Of a stretch of 13,829 nt of DNA, positions 1-7,179 are shown one piece after another; the first letter of the stretch is position 1, and the number at the start of each line of letters is the position of its first letter. Origin of the DNA: Sphaerochaeta sp. UBA5849 (lineage in GTDB: Bacteria; Spirochaetota; Spirochaetia; Sphaerochaetales; Sphaerochaetaceae); contig DJGJ01000022.1 of NCBI GenBank assembly GCA_002432715.1, positions 42,948 to 56,776 on the forward strand, read 5' to 3'. The position numbers and the translations under genes are program-made. The notes below the pieces were generated by a model. The model searched no databases, had not been told where the DNA came from, and saw only the letters and a list, made by a program, of their open reading frames with translations.

Positions 1-123
1 TGATCAGGCTTATCCCTCCGCGCCGAGGCTTTCAGCCTCCGCGGCCAAGTACATGCACTTCTGGTTTTCATCCAGTATGGGAACTATCGTCTGTATCCGC
101 TTCGCCGTTTTCTCGTCAAGCAT
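1..123 (-). pseudogene. ISAzo13-type transposase, N-terminal fragment, frameshifted, runs off the window
   Basis: Reading leftward from the ATG at 121-123 gives 37 residues, beginning MLDEKTAKRIQ and containing LDENQK and LAAEAESLG, before TAA at 10-12. This resembles the N-terminus of ISAzo13-family transposases as I recall them: a helical region with LDER/LDEN, then AAEAxxLGxGG. Adding one base after the LG codons (near 20-25) restores the expected continuation LGRGGISLI up to the window edge, so a single-base deletion probably broke the gene. The rest of the element lies outside, so its terminal repeats cannot be checked. About 90 bp separate its start from the next gene's stop; they should hold the IS end but I cannot define it. 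The family call is from memory of the motif and is moderately sure. Confidence 0.55.
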
Positions 124-213
124 GACTCATTCTGGCGCATTGGTGTAAATAAATCTATTATGCTCATGTAATCTATGCACAATTCCCAACTTAACTATCA
201 TTGGGACAGTACA

Positions 214-1494
214 CTAGTAAGAAAAAACTTCGTAGTGAAATTGTTTCTTTGGTACTCCCAGTCTGTTCAGAGATTGCACGACTATATTTCTTACTGTTGG
301 GGAAGAGCAGATATAATAGGAATAGGTTTGTGGTTCAGGTATCTCGGATCCAAAAAGCGTTTCGGAATAACGGATGCCATCCTCTTGATAGACATAAAAC
401 ACCAATCGTAGCTGAGGAATGGAATCAGCTATCTCACGCAGCTCCTTTTCATAAAGCAGTTCTTCCCGTATGTTCACGGCAAGAAAACAAAGCACCTGCT
501 GCTTTGGCGGATGGTTTTTCATATCGCGTAGCAGGCTGACAATCGGGACAATACCTATTCCTGATCCAATGAAACAAGTCCGTTCTTTGTCATACCGTGG
601 GATGAAATTGCCAAAGCCGCCATTGATTCTTGCCATGGTTTTTGGCTCTATGGTAGTTACCTTTTCTGTAAAATCTCCTAATACTTTTATTCCAAGCGAT
701 ATATATGGATCGGATGGGCAAGAGAGGAAAGAAAACGGATGCTCTTCAGCTGACAACGGAGAATGCAAAAACCGTATATAGGCAAACTGACCGGCTTGGT
801 AATGCAGTTTCTTTTTTTCAGGTTTTTTAAATGTCAAAATCTGAATATCAGAAACTCTCCTTTTTTCTATCAGCACTAGTTCAGGCAACCAGGATTTTCG
901 TATTTTTGAGTAGGCAAAAAGCAGAAACACGATGATAGGGTATCCTAGTGAGAATATGAATATAAGAGGTGTACCGGCATTTGCTACCATAGCCATGTTG
1001 ACATGAAAGGTGACGAGTATGCCGAAAAGAAAAAATACATACCCATGGTGCTTCTTGATTGTATCATAGGCACGTAATGCCGGATGTTGTATGCGATTAA
1101 GAATTTTCTTACGAAATTTTCTGAATAGGGGAGTCTCGATCCATAGTATAGCGATAACGTACAGTAAACTAAACAGGACCAAAAGTATCCAGGATAAAAG
1201 ATCTATGGAACTACCAGTAAGCAATTTGGAAAAAAAATGGAAGTAAATACCGATAATTACGAACAATCCTGTAAAAACATGGACCTTTATCATTTTATCA
1301 TGAGGCAATCTCAGTTGAAATACGGGTATTTTTAACGAAATCAAAATATTGTTGATCACTACATAGAAACTGAAGATTGAAAAGAAATAATTCACTACCG
1401 ACAAAGGGGAGTAGACATATAACCCGCTGAGGAAAAGAATAAAATAGATAGCTGGCAATACTACATAGAGAAAAACCAAGGTGAATGTCATCAT
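214..1494 (-). CDS. Ferric reductase / NADPH-oxidase-like membrane flavocytochrome
   Basis: A 426-aa protein. The N-terminal half (about 1-197) has around six hydrophobic segments. Two histidine pairs, H72/H86 and H150/H164, each 14 residues apart on neighbouring helices, are the expected heme ligands of the ferric-reductase transmembrane domain. The C-terminal half is an FAD/NAD(P)H oxidoreductase: HPFSF at 252-256 for flavin, GGFGNF near 292-297, a nucleotide-binding GSGIGIVP at 310-317, and the C-terminal YYICSSP and FHYEVFSY typical of ferredoxin-reductase folds. It should pass electrons from NAD(P)H through FAD and heme across the membrane to iron or another acceptor; the acceptor is not visible. 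It is the second gene of an operon and its start overlaps the upstream stop as ATGA, implying translational coupling. Two ATGs lie in tandem and either could start it. The length fits an intact member. Confidence 0.85.
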   Translation of the reverse strand: MMTFTLVFLYVVLPAIYFILFLSGLYVYSPLSVVNYFFSIFSFYVVINNILISLKIPVFQLRLPHDKMIKVHVFTGLFVIIGIYFHFFSKLLTGSSIDLLSWILLVLFSLLYVIAILWIETPLFRKFRKKILNRIQHPALRAYDTIKKHHGYVFFLFGILVTFHVNMAMVANAGTPLIFIFSLGYPIIVFLLFAYSKIRKSWLPELVLIEKRRVSDIQILTFKKPEKKKLHYQAGQFAYIRFLHSPLSAEEHPFSFLSCPSDPYISLGIKVLGDFTEKVTTIEPKTMARINGGFGNFIPRYDKERTCFIGSGIGIVPIVSLLRDMKNHPPKQQVLCFLAVNIREELLYEKELREIADSIPQLRLVFYVYQEDGIRYSETLFGSEIPEPQTYSYYICSSPTVRNIVVQSLNRLGVPKKQFHYEVFSY

Positions 1495-1988
1495 CGGAAT
1501 TTCTCCTCAATAATAGCAAAAAGCTCTTTTGTCCATTCCAGGTGCATGTCATAATTTGGATTTGAACCACCAAAAAGCCCGCGATCTTTCCATTTGGAAG
1601 CAGCAGAGATCTCATCTACCCCAAAGGGCGATTCTGAGGCAGGGGTAATCTCAACAAAGACCTCTTTCCCCACAGAATAGAGATTTACAATAATAAAAGG
1701 TGATCTGTCTGTTGATGCTTCGATAAATTGTTGGATTTCCGGATTAATCCCACTTTCTAGCCCTGTGTTAAGAATCACTACCACTTTTTCGTCCCCAGTC
1801 AACTTATCGAATCCCTTGATCGCCGTAGCGGAGAAGGGAAGTGAACTGTTCTTTAGTTCCTTCATGACGAAATCAGTTGCTTTCGTAGATACTTGCTTGC
1901 TATTCAAACGTACTATAGTAAAGCTTTCGGCTGAAAGAGCAAATGCACACAGTAATACTACTACTAAAAGAAATAATCGTTTTTTCAT
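1491..1988 (-). CDS. Small exported protein preceding the flavocytochrome
   Basis: A 165-aa protein that starts with a clear signal peptide: MKKR, a hydrophobic stretch to about residue 18, and a likely cleavage after ALSA near residue 20. The mature part (about 145 aa) alternates hydrophobic strands and helices, for example KVVVILNTG and PFIIVNLYSVG, suggesting a small alpha/beta domain, possibly flavodoxin-like. I see no cofactor motif and do not recognise the family. The start is supported by an AGAGGTG ribosome site at the right distance and by a strong promoter just upstream. Overlap of its stop with the next start links it to the ferric-reductase-like protein, so it may be a periplasmic partner or acceptor of that enzyme. 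That role is inference from the operon only. Confidence 0.75.
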   Translation of the reverse strand: MKKRLFLLVVVLLCAFALSAESFTIVRLNSKQVSTKATDFVMKELKNSSLPFSATAIKGFDKLTGDEKVVVILNTGLESGINPEIQQFIEASTDRSPFIIVNLYSVGKEVFVEITPASESPFGVDEISAASKWKDRGLFGGSNPNYDMHLEWTKELFAIIEEKFR

Positions 1989-2007
1989 GCTTCACCTCTA
2001 GTTTTTT

Positions 2008-2036
2008 ACTATACATTTACATTTGGACTCAGTCAA
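2008..2036 (-). promoter_or_regulatory. Sigma70-type promoter for the exported protein/flavocytochrome operon
   Basis: On the minus strand, TTGACT (2031-2036) and TATAGT (2008-2013) are separated by exactly 17 bases. Transcription would start near 2001, just before the AGAGGTG ribosome site of the gene starting at 1988. The -35 box lies inside the open frame of the truncated permease on the other strand, so the real permease homology probably begins right of it. Confidence 0.7.
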
Positions 2037-2466
2037 CATTATTGACAAATTGACCAAGGGTGTCATCATAATAAATGTCGTCTTCAACATCCCCTTCGCC
2101 ACCATGATCATCGTTGCTGCTCTTTCAGGTATTTCTGAGTCCATCGTCGAGAGTGCCAGGGCTGTAGGTGCCGGCCGGTTCAGAGTATTCTTTCAGATGG
2201 TGCTTCCCCTTTCTTTCAAGGATGTCATGATAGCAATGGTGTTCATTTTCATGAGCAATATCAGCTCCTTCACCACCCCCTATCTGATCGGACGCAACCA
2301 CCCTTTGCTGTTGGGTGTGTACCTGCGCAAGACGTTCGCCAACCGTGAATACAATCTTGCCGCAGCAATCTCTGTTGTGATATTCCTCTTCAGTTCGATT
2401 TCCGCTTTCGTGTATCTCTATACCAACCTCAAGGAGAAGGACTGGGAGGCACGGGCGCCGCAGTAG
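2023..2466 (+). pseudogene. ABC transporter inner-membrane permease, C-terminal half only
   Basis: The frame encodes the last ~147 residues of a binding-protein-dependent permease. It contains the EAA loop that contacts the ATPase: ESARAVGAGRFRVFFQMVLP at about residues 43-62. Hydrophobic membrane segments lie on both sides (FNIPFATMIIVAAL, IAMVFIFMSNISSF, AAISVVIFLFSSISAFVYLY). Homologues of the PotB/AfuB/FbpB kind are about 260-300 residues, so the first half is missing. There is no ATG or ribosome site at the left end; the frame opens only from a TTG at 2023 and is closed by TAG at 1999-2001. The remaining C-terminus looks well kept and includes a normal stop, so loss was probably recent. 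Substrate unknown; the following oxidoreductase suggests a sugar or polyol locus. Confidence 0.75.
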
Positions 2467-2537
2467 TATATACCACCCGGAGCATCCCCATGCTATAGTA
2501 GCTGCATGAAGCAATTTCACTGGAGGGCGGGTTTGTC

Positions 2538-3602
2538 ATGCGGATAATACTCATTGGCTACGGCTGGCGCAGTCTCTTCTTCTATAGGATCATCAAGGCG
2601 CTGCCTGAGCGGTTTATGTTGGTGAAATGGGTGTTGCGCACTCCCAAAAGGGCAGAGGAAGTTAAGCAGCGCTATCACGTGGAGACCACCTGCGATGTGC
2701 TCGATGCTCTCTCAGCAGCCCATGATCTGGTAATCCTCAGTGTACCGTCATACAGTATGGAAGGGCTTCTTCTCCCACTCATTGACAAAGGTGAGGCGGT
2801 TTTGTGCGAGACCGGTTTTACCTCTCTCGCCTTGGAGACCTTGGAGGCATTGTATAGCAGGTATGCAGGTTCCAAAAGCAAAGTTTTCGTTGCCGAGCAA
2901 TACTGGCGTTATCCCTACTATCACACCTGCCATGCCCTGATTCCCCTGTTGGGATCTGTGACCGAGGTGCGCTGTGCCAGTCTTCACGACCACCATGGAA
3001 CCAGTATCATCCGGTATTTTCTTGATGAGAAAGGCGCAAACTGCACCATTACTGCTGTAAGCAGGCCCAGCTGGGTTGTAAGAACCGGCGGACGTGACAG
3101 CATTGATACCGAAGGAGTACGAGTTCAAACCAACCGCATTACTGCCGTGTTGGCGTTCGAGGATGGAAAAACCGGCTACTTCGATTTCTCCGATGTCCAA
3201 TATCACAGTTCGATCAGAAGCAGTCACTTTGCTCTTTTCGGAGAGCGGGGGGAGATTGCAGGCTACGAGGTGCGGTATCTCAACAGCGACAATGAAGGGA
3301 TAACGCAATCAATTCAGAGAATCGAGGATGGGGGGCTGACCAACAACCCCCGCTCCCTTCGTGCTATAAGCTTCGGGGATGCCTATCACTTCAGAAATCC
3401 GTACTGGCCCCTTGGATTCAATGATGATGAAATCGCCCTTGCCCTGTGCATGGAGGATGCGTGCCAAGGAAGGGGCTATGGTTTGCATGAAGCCCTGCAG
3501 GACTCCTATCTTGCCCAGTGCATACACCAAAGTTTCAACGAAGGCAGACCCATAGAAACACAATCACGGATTTGGTCCGACGCCTTTTCTTCTCCACGAT
3601 AG
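2538..3602 (+). CDS. Gfo/Idh/MocA-family NAD(P)-dependent oxidoreductase
   Basis: A 354-aa protein of normal family length. An N-terminal Rossmann fold starts with IILIGYGWRS (dinucleotide glycines G7 and G9), followed by VILSVPS near 65-71. At 90-93, where family members usually have the EKP signature, this protein reads CETG. AEQYWRYP follows at about 119-126. The C-terminal half is a beta-sheet domain with the SSHFALFGERGEI stretch common in the family. These enzymes oxidise or reduce sugars, inositols or similar carbonyl compounds; the exact substrate cannot be read. The start at ATG 2538 follows GGAGG at 2522-2526. It lies 72 bp after the truncated permease on the same strand, consistent with an old sugar-uptake operon, and may now lack its original transport partner. 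Confidence 0.8.
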   Translation: MRIILIGYGWRSLFFYRIIKALPERFMLVKWVLRTPKRAEEVKQRYHVETTCDVLDALSAAHDLVILSVPSYSMEGLLLPLIDKGEAVLCETGFTSLALETLEALYSRYAGSKSKVFVAEQYWRYPYYHTCHALIPLLGSVTEVRCASLHDHHGTSIIRYFLDEKGANCTITAVSRPSWVVRTGGRDSIDTEGVRVQTNRITAVLAFEDGKTGYFDFSDVQYHSSIRSSHFALFGERGEIAGYEVRYLNSDNEGITQSIQRIEDGGLTNNPRSLRAISFGDAYHFRNPYWPLGFNDDEIALALCMEDACQGRGYGLHEALQDSYLAQCIHQSFNEGRPIETQSRIWSDAFSSPR

Positions 3603-3777
3603 AGGAATCGTGCGGTGTAGGCTTCTTTGCTCCAGCTGGTTTGAGTCTCGCTCTGCCAAAATCCTGGGAAGCCATACTTGCCCATAGGTTGTTTGGCGAA
3701 ACCTCATCACAGGCGGTGAGGAGAGAAATCTCGATGCGGCATGTATTTCGAAGAATGCAAGGGCTTGCTTTGGTACA

Positions 3778-4212
3778 CTACTTGCCTTTTCCTCTTGTAT
3801 TCATGGAAGTGCGGTAGATGATGAATCGATTGACACAGTACTCGGTGACCAGGTTGACCACCATCGTCCCTCCCAACACTAGGTAGTCGGAGATTCCTCG
3901 TTGTACCAAGGCATCCCCCCACCACGTGGAAAGTGGGGTGAAGAGGGCATAATAGATTCCCAGTTGAGCCATGGCTTTGGGAATATTGTTTGCACTCTTG
4001 AAGGTAAAGCGCCGGTTTACCGTAAAGTTATAGACGACGCTGGCAATGAGCGCTGTCAGATAGCTGGGCCAATAGGGGAGGTGAAAGAGTTCCTCAAGGA
4101 TAGTGAATACTATCACTTGGATACCTCCTGCACTGATGGAAAAGAGTACAAACTTCCCCATCTGGGCAAGGTTCTCCTGCCTGCTTAACGCTGCCGTATC
4201 TTTGTTGCCCAT
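3778..4212 (-). CDS. GtrA-like four-helix membrane protein
   Basis: A 144-aa integral membrane protein with four predicted hydrophobic helices and the GtrA signature. It starts with KFVLFSISAGGIQVIVF and has NFTVNRRFTF near the end of the second helix. The last helix runs LVLGGTMVVNLVTEYCVNRF and is followed by a basic tail. GtrA proteins are thought to move or orient polyprenyl-linked sugars for cell-surface polysaccharide modification. I chose ATG 4210-4212 because AGGGGG (4219-4224) sits 6 bases ahead of it; a longer reading from GTG at 4230 would place that ribosome site inside the gene. No glycosyltransferase partner is next to it. It follows the decayed F420-ligase-like gene by 51 bp on the same strand. 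The 175 bp between this gene and the oxidoreductase hold nothing I can name. Confidence 0.85.
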   Translation of the reverse strand: MGNKDTAALSRQENLAQMGKFVLFSISAGGIQVIVFTILEELFHLPYWPSYLTALIASVVYNFTVNRRFTFKSANNIPKAMAQLGIYYALFTPLSTWWGDALVQRGISDYLVLGGTMVVNLVTEYCVNRFIIYRTSMNTRGKGK

Positions 4213-4263
4213 GTATTGCCCCCTATCCACCGAGGTTCCAACAACAGGGGATGCAGGAAAGGC

Positions 4264-5105
4264 TCAATCGGAGGCGTAGTTGTCAAAATACCCTTGGATG
4301 TGGATGATCGGGGTTCCCTTGTCACCGCTGCCGCTCATCAGGTCGCACAAGGTCCCGAGCAGGTCGGTGAGCTGCCTTGGGGTGGTCCCCAGTGAAGTGT
4401 TCTGTCCAAGCAGGTTGCTTCCTTTTTGGGCGATTTTCTGCTTGAGCCGGCGTTGGGCTTCTTCCTGGGGCAGTCCTGCAAGTTCGTTGTCGGCAATGTA
4501 CTTCATCTTGATTTCATTGGGAGTGCCCATCAGTCCTCTGGTAAAGCCGGGGGCCACCACGGGGTCCTTGAAAGCTCCGTCACCATAGACCAGCACTTCA
4601 ACAGTTTTTCCAGTTTTCTCAAACAACTTCTTCTGGACAGCATAGCAGAACCGTTCAGAGTCACGGGGAAAGAGCTTGAGCCGGTTGTTACCAGCCAGAT
4701 TCGAGCCAAGCAGGCCGAATTCCGGGTTGTAGCCTCCGTTTTTTCCGGGTTTTGTCGAGAGCTCATCGAGTCCGACGATGGTATTTCCCCCATTGTTCCG
4801 CAGAAGGTTCTTGAGGTGCTTGCGGTCGTGGATGGTTGGCCAATACTACTTCGATGTTGTTGTCCACAGCCAAATCCATGTAAAGGTCGATGTAATCGAG
4901 TCCTGTGAAAGGGTGCGTGAATGTATGGCCGAAAAGCTTTCGATACTCTTGTCGGGAAAGTACATCCTTGTGGGGATTCAGGTTGGCTTCATACATGGCC
5001 TCGAGGTCCATCAAATGGTTGCCGACCTCATCGCTTGGCTAACTGAGCATTATTGTGATTTGCCGGCCGCTCATGGCCAAGCCTTTGAGAATGTGGGAGA
5101 ATCTG
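4264..5105 (-). pseudogene. CofE-like (coenzyme F420-0:L-glutamate ligase family) gene, decayed
   Basis: Stitching frames on the minus strand gives SGRQITIMLS, a TAG stop at 5039-5041, then PSDEVGNHLMDLEAMYEAN, FTHPFTGLDYIDLY and EVVLANH. A frameshift near 4831 leads to HDRKHLKNLL, NGGYNPEFGLLGSNLAGNN and KLFPRDSERF. VYGDGAFKDP, then VVAPGFTRGL, GTPNEIKMKYIADNE, TTPRQLTDLLGTLCDL and GSGDKGTPIIHIQGYFDNY complete it. The motif order matches the ~390-aa bacterial family annotated as F420-0:glutamate ligase, as I recall it. Versus that family the N-terminus is missing. Segments also seem deleted at the frameshift and between KDP and VVAP (about 4558-4566), where homologues have roughly ten more residues. 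In bacteria lacking F420 these proteins may ligate amino acids to other substrates. With a stop, a frameshift and deletions, this copy is almost surely inactive. Confidence 0.8.
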
Positions 5106-5365
5106 TTCCAAGAAAAGGGAAAATTCACCATTGAGCCAGTTCAATTCATCCGCATGAGCATGGAAGTCAGGAAAATAGCGATTACCGGCTTGTTGGTCAG
5201 TTTCATCATCTGTTCGTGTATATTGCAGATACCAAGTCCGGTATCGATGAGCAGACTGTAGTCTGAACCATTGAGAAGATAACAATGAGTCTCCTCCCGG
5301 TGCCGGTATTCGCTGAGTATACAGGTGTCTGGGTCAACCCCATCGACAGTAAACCAATTGTTCAT
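5098..5365 (-). pseudogene. MBL-fold metallo-hydrolase remnant lacking its metal-binding motif
   Basis: From ATG 5363-5365 the frame reads MNNWFTVDGVDPDT, EYRHREETHCYLL, SLLIDTGLGICNI and LTNKPVIAI. This is the typical first ~64 residues of a metallo-beta-lactamase-fold hydrolase (beta strands, then the LIDTG turn). The next element should be a THxHxDHxGG zinc motif, but it is absent. The sequence jumps at about 5171-5176 into another frame, which continues YFPDFHAHADELNWLNGEF and then SLFLEQI, the region that normally follows the motif. This is best explained by a short deletion of some 35-40 bases, which removed the catalytic histidines and shifted the frame. The rest of the gene is gone: around 5100 the sequence passes into the CofE-like remnant. 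No function is expected. Confidence 0.75.
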
Positions 5366-5649
5366 AAAGCATCCATGATCAAAAGACTTGAAGCGGCATA
5401 ACGTTAGATGTTGATGAAATAATGATTGGATATCTTGCAGCACCTTGTCGCCATGGTTTCTTCGTATGGTGTTCTTGTTTGAGCAGAAATACTCTCGATG
5501 CCGCATAATCAAGAGATTGTTGTCTGCATAGACAGAAAAAATAGTGCTTTCATCCCAGTCAAACCCCAGACTGTCTGCAGGAATGGACTGGAAAAAGTGC
5601 AGATGATTCGCCCGTGATTCTTGCATTACCCAATTTGCAGCAGTAGGGT
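5366..5649. other. Spacer between the MBL remnant and the HD-domain gene
   Basis: About 284 bp without a recognisable gene. The minus-strand frame of the MBL remnant stays open upstream to 5692, adding about 109 residues that include NWVMQESRANHLHFFQ and FSVYADNNLLIMRHREYF. I do not recognise these and cannot tell whether they are chance or the relic of another gene fused in frame. The right end holds a possible promoter for the HD gene. Confidence 0.3.
5621..5649 (+). promoter_or_regulatory. Possible promoter of the tandem-HD gene
   Basis: TTGCAT (5621-5626) and TAGGGT (5644-5649) are 17 bases apart. Transcription would start near 5656, after the first possible ATG at 5650 but before the AGGGG ribosome site and the ATG at 5668. 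This favours the shorter start. The -10 box is a weak match. Confidence 0.35.
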
Positions 5650-5667
5650 ATGAAAAAGGGGATTCGT

Positions 5668-6813
5668 ATGGATACCACACTGATCGATGCAATTTCAGCC
5701 TTGGTGGAACGTGCCTGTGCCTCAGAGAAAAACAAGATTGGATATGAGATATGGAAGTACCATATCAAACCCATGGTTGCCGTTGCACAAGAACTTGCTG
5801 TTGTTCACAAAGCCGATGAGGAAATTGTAACCCTTGCTGTGCTGCTTCATGATTTGGCAGGAATTGAGGATTTCTCAAAAAGGAAACAGCACCACATCTT
5901 TGGGGCCGAACGTGCCAAGGAAATTCTGGCTGGTTACCAGTATCCCTCTGATAAGACTGAATTGGTTGCAAAGAGTATTTTGAACCATAGGGCAGACTTG
6001 AATCTTCCCAAGAGTTCTCCTGAAGAATACTGCGTCGCCGATGCCGATATGCTGATTAATATCGTGGATGTTCCAAGCCTGTTTTATGATTCATACCATC
6101 AAGAACATCTTGGCATTGCTGAAGGAAAAACCTGGAGGCAGTCAACTTTGCAATTGTACTGGGAACATGTAAGCCCCGTTTCTCAAGCTCAGTTTTTAGA
6201 TAGGTTCACTCTTGCAAAACGTCTCTCTCAAGGAATTGAAAGCAAGCACTATGCTTTTATGACAGATATTGAACGGTCCCTTGTAGACTTGGTTCGGAAC
6301 GCCTATGGGTATGAAATATGGGAACACCATATTGCTCCGATGATCACTATTGCAAATGAAATGGCCCACTTGCATGAAGCGGATGCAGAAGTTGTTCGAA
6401 TAGCGGTTCTCCTGCACGATCTTGCAGGTATTGAGGAATTTGACAAAGCAAAAAACCATCATGTCCATGGAGCAGAAAAGGCCAGGCTTCTGTTGCGGGA
6501 GGCTGAATATCCTGAAGAAAAAACCGAGCTGGTTGCACAGTGTATTCTTCACCACTGGGTAAGTGTCCCGATGCCGAAGGAAACGGCGGAGGAGAAGTGC
6601 CTTGCCGATGCCGATGCAGCAGCCCACATTTCCGACCTGCCATCCCTGTTCTTCGAAGCATTCGAGGAAAAGGGTATGGAATTTGAAAAAGGTATACATT
6701 GTGTACAGCGTAAAATCCAAAAGGATTGGCAGAGGATGAGCGAAATGGCAAGGATGAGATACGCTCAGCAGTATACTGAAATCATGGGTATTTTTGCTCG
6801 CTTTCTATCATAA
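5668..6813 (+). CDS. Protein with two tandem HD phosphohydrolase domains
   Basis: A 381-aa protein built from two copies of the same ~190-residue unit. Copy 1 has YEIWKYHIKPM from Y26, LLHDLAGIEDF with H61-D62, HH75-76, H107 and VADAD with D125/D127. Copy 2 has YEIWEHHIAPM from Y215, LLHDLAGIEEF with H250-D251, HH264-265, HH295-296 and LADAD with D314/D316. The constant offset of 189 residues shows a clean internal duplication, and both copies keep the metal-binding HD residues. HD proteins of this kind (similar to the YpgQ group) are metal-dependent phosphohydrolases; the substrate is unknown, though nucleotides are plausible. I chose ATG 5668 because AAGGGG lies 7-8 bases ahead; an ATG at 5650 would add six residues without a good ribosome site. 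The gene stands alone, divergent from the decayed MBL gene. Confidence 0.8.
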   Translation: MDTTLIDAISALVERACASEKNKIGYEIWKYHIKPMVAVAQELAVVHKADEEIVTLAVLLHDLAGIEDFSKRKQHHIFGAERAKEILAGYQYPSDKTELVAKSILNHRADLNLPKSSPEEYCVADADMLINIVDVPSLFYDSYHQEHLGIAEGKTWRQSTLQLYWEHVSPVSQAQFLDRFTLAKRLSQGIESKHYAFMTDIERSLVDLVRNAYGYEIWEHHIAPMITIANEMAHLHEADAEVVRIAVLLHDLAGIEEFDKAKNHHVHGAEKARLLLREAEYPEEKTELVAQCILHHWVSVPMPKETAEEKCLADADAAAHISDLPSLFFEAFEEKGMEFEKGIHCVQRKIQKDWQRMSEMARMRYAQQYTEIMGIFARFLS

Positions 6814-6815
6814 GC

Positions 6816-7034
6816 GTGTGTTTGGGAAATTTGGTTGCTGAAAAGATAGATATAAGACCTGATGGCTTTGAGTTCAAGGAATTCGATCCTGCATCCAACG
6901 CATATCTTGTCAGGGAGAGTGTTTCATTGGTTGTTGTGAACCAGCCTTCTCTTGTCACTTTGAAGCAATACCTGTATAAACCCTCCTACCTTGATGAACA
7001 CCCCCACGTAGCGTACCCCATCCATCAGGCCTGA
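6816..7034 (+). CDS. Short unrecognised ORF, possibly a gene fragment
   Basis: A 72-residue frame from GTG 6816, two bases after the HD gene stop, without a visible ribosome site. It contains DGFEFKEFDPASNAYLVRE, then SVSLVVVNQPSLVTLKQYLY. The balanced amino-acid mix and codon use look like real coding sequence. The poor start suggests either translation coupled to the HD gene or the C-terminal fragment of a longer lost gene. I do not recognise the family. A TCAGGC-CTGA-GCCTGA hairpin (about 7024-7039) overlaps its end, but no T-run follows. Confidence 0.35.
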   Translation: MCLGNLVAEKIDIRPDGFEFKEFDPASNAYLVRESVSLVVVNQPSLVTLKQYLYKPSYLDEHPHVAYPIHQA

Positions 7035-7100
7035 GCCTGAAGGGGATCTGAAGCAGGGGAGTGTTTGGAGGCAGGCATGAATAATCTGAATTCTGTGCTG

Positions 7101-7129
7101 TTGGACGTTTGTATTTCTAACTCTATATA
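7101..7129 (+). promoter_or_regulatory. Likely sigma70-type promoter of the SymE-like gene
   Basis: TTGGAC (7101-7106) is followed after exactly 17 bases by TATATA (7124-7129). This lies 50 bases before the start codon of the SymE-like gene and leaves a leader of about 45 nt. I see no box matching the E. coli or Bacillus LexA consensus, so SOS control like that of E. coli symE is not shown here. Confidence 0.5.
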
Positions 7130-7179
7130 TTGTAACGAGTAAACTGTGTATTGCTATGGCTTAAGTAGGGGAGGTCGCC

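Noticed and set aside
1..14. First 14 bases are identical to 12519-12532 in the ISL3 transposase, suggesting a second ISL3 fragment.
   Set aside because: With one base restored, the left fragment reads LGRGGISLI in the ISAzo13 frame; the shared bases encode ISLI in both proteins by chance, and no match extends further without gaps.
184..206. TCCCAA...TTGGGA inverted repeat after the flavocytochrome gene as a terminator.
   Set aside because: The stem is only 6 bp with an 11-base loop and no T-run follows on the minus strand.
3518..3817. 99-codon plus-strand frame spanning the 3' end of the oxidoreductase and the following spacer.
   Set aside because: It overlaps a real gene out of frame, has no ribosome site, and its residues show no family signal.
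4213..4230. Longer GtrA-like protein starting at GTG 4230.
   Set aside because: The AGGGGG ribosome site would fall inside the gene, and it is ideally spaced for the ATG at 4212.
5141..5692. One 183-residue gene covering the MBL remnant and everything upstream to 5692.
   Set aside because: The recognisable MBL homology begins at MNNWFTV (5365); the upstream part overlaps the start of the HD gene on the other strand and matches no family I know.
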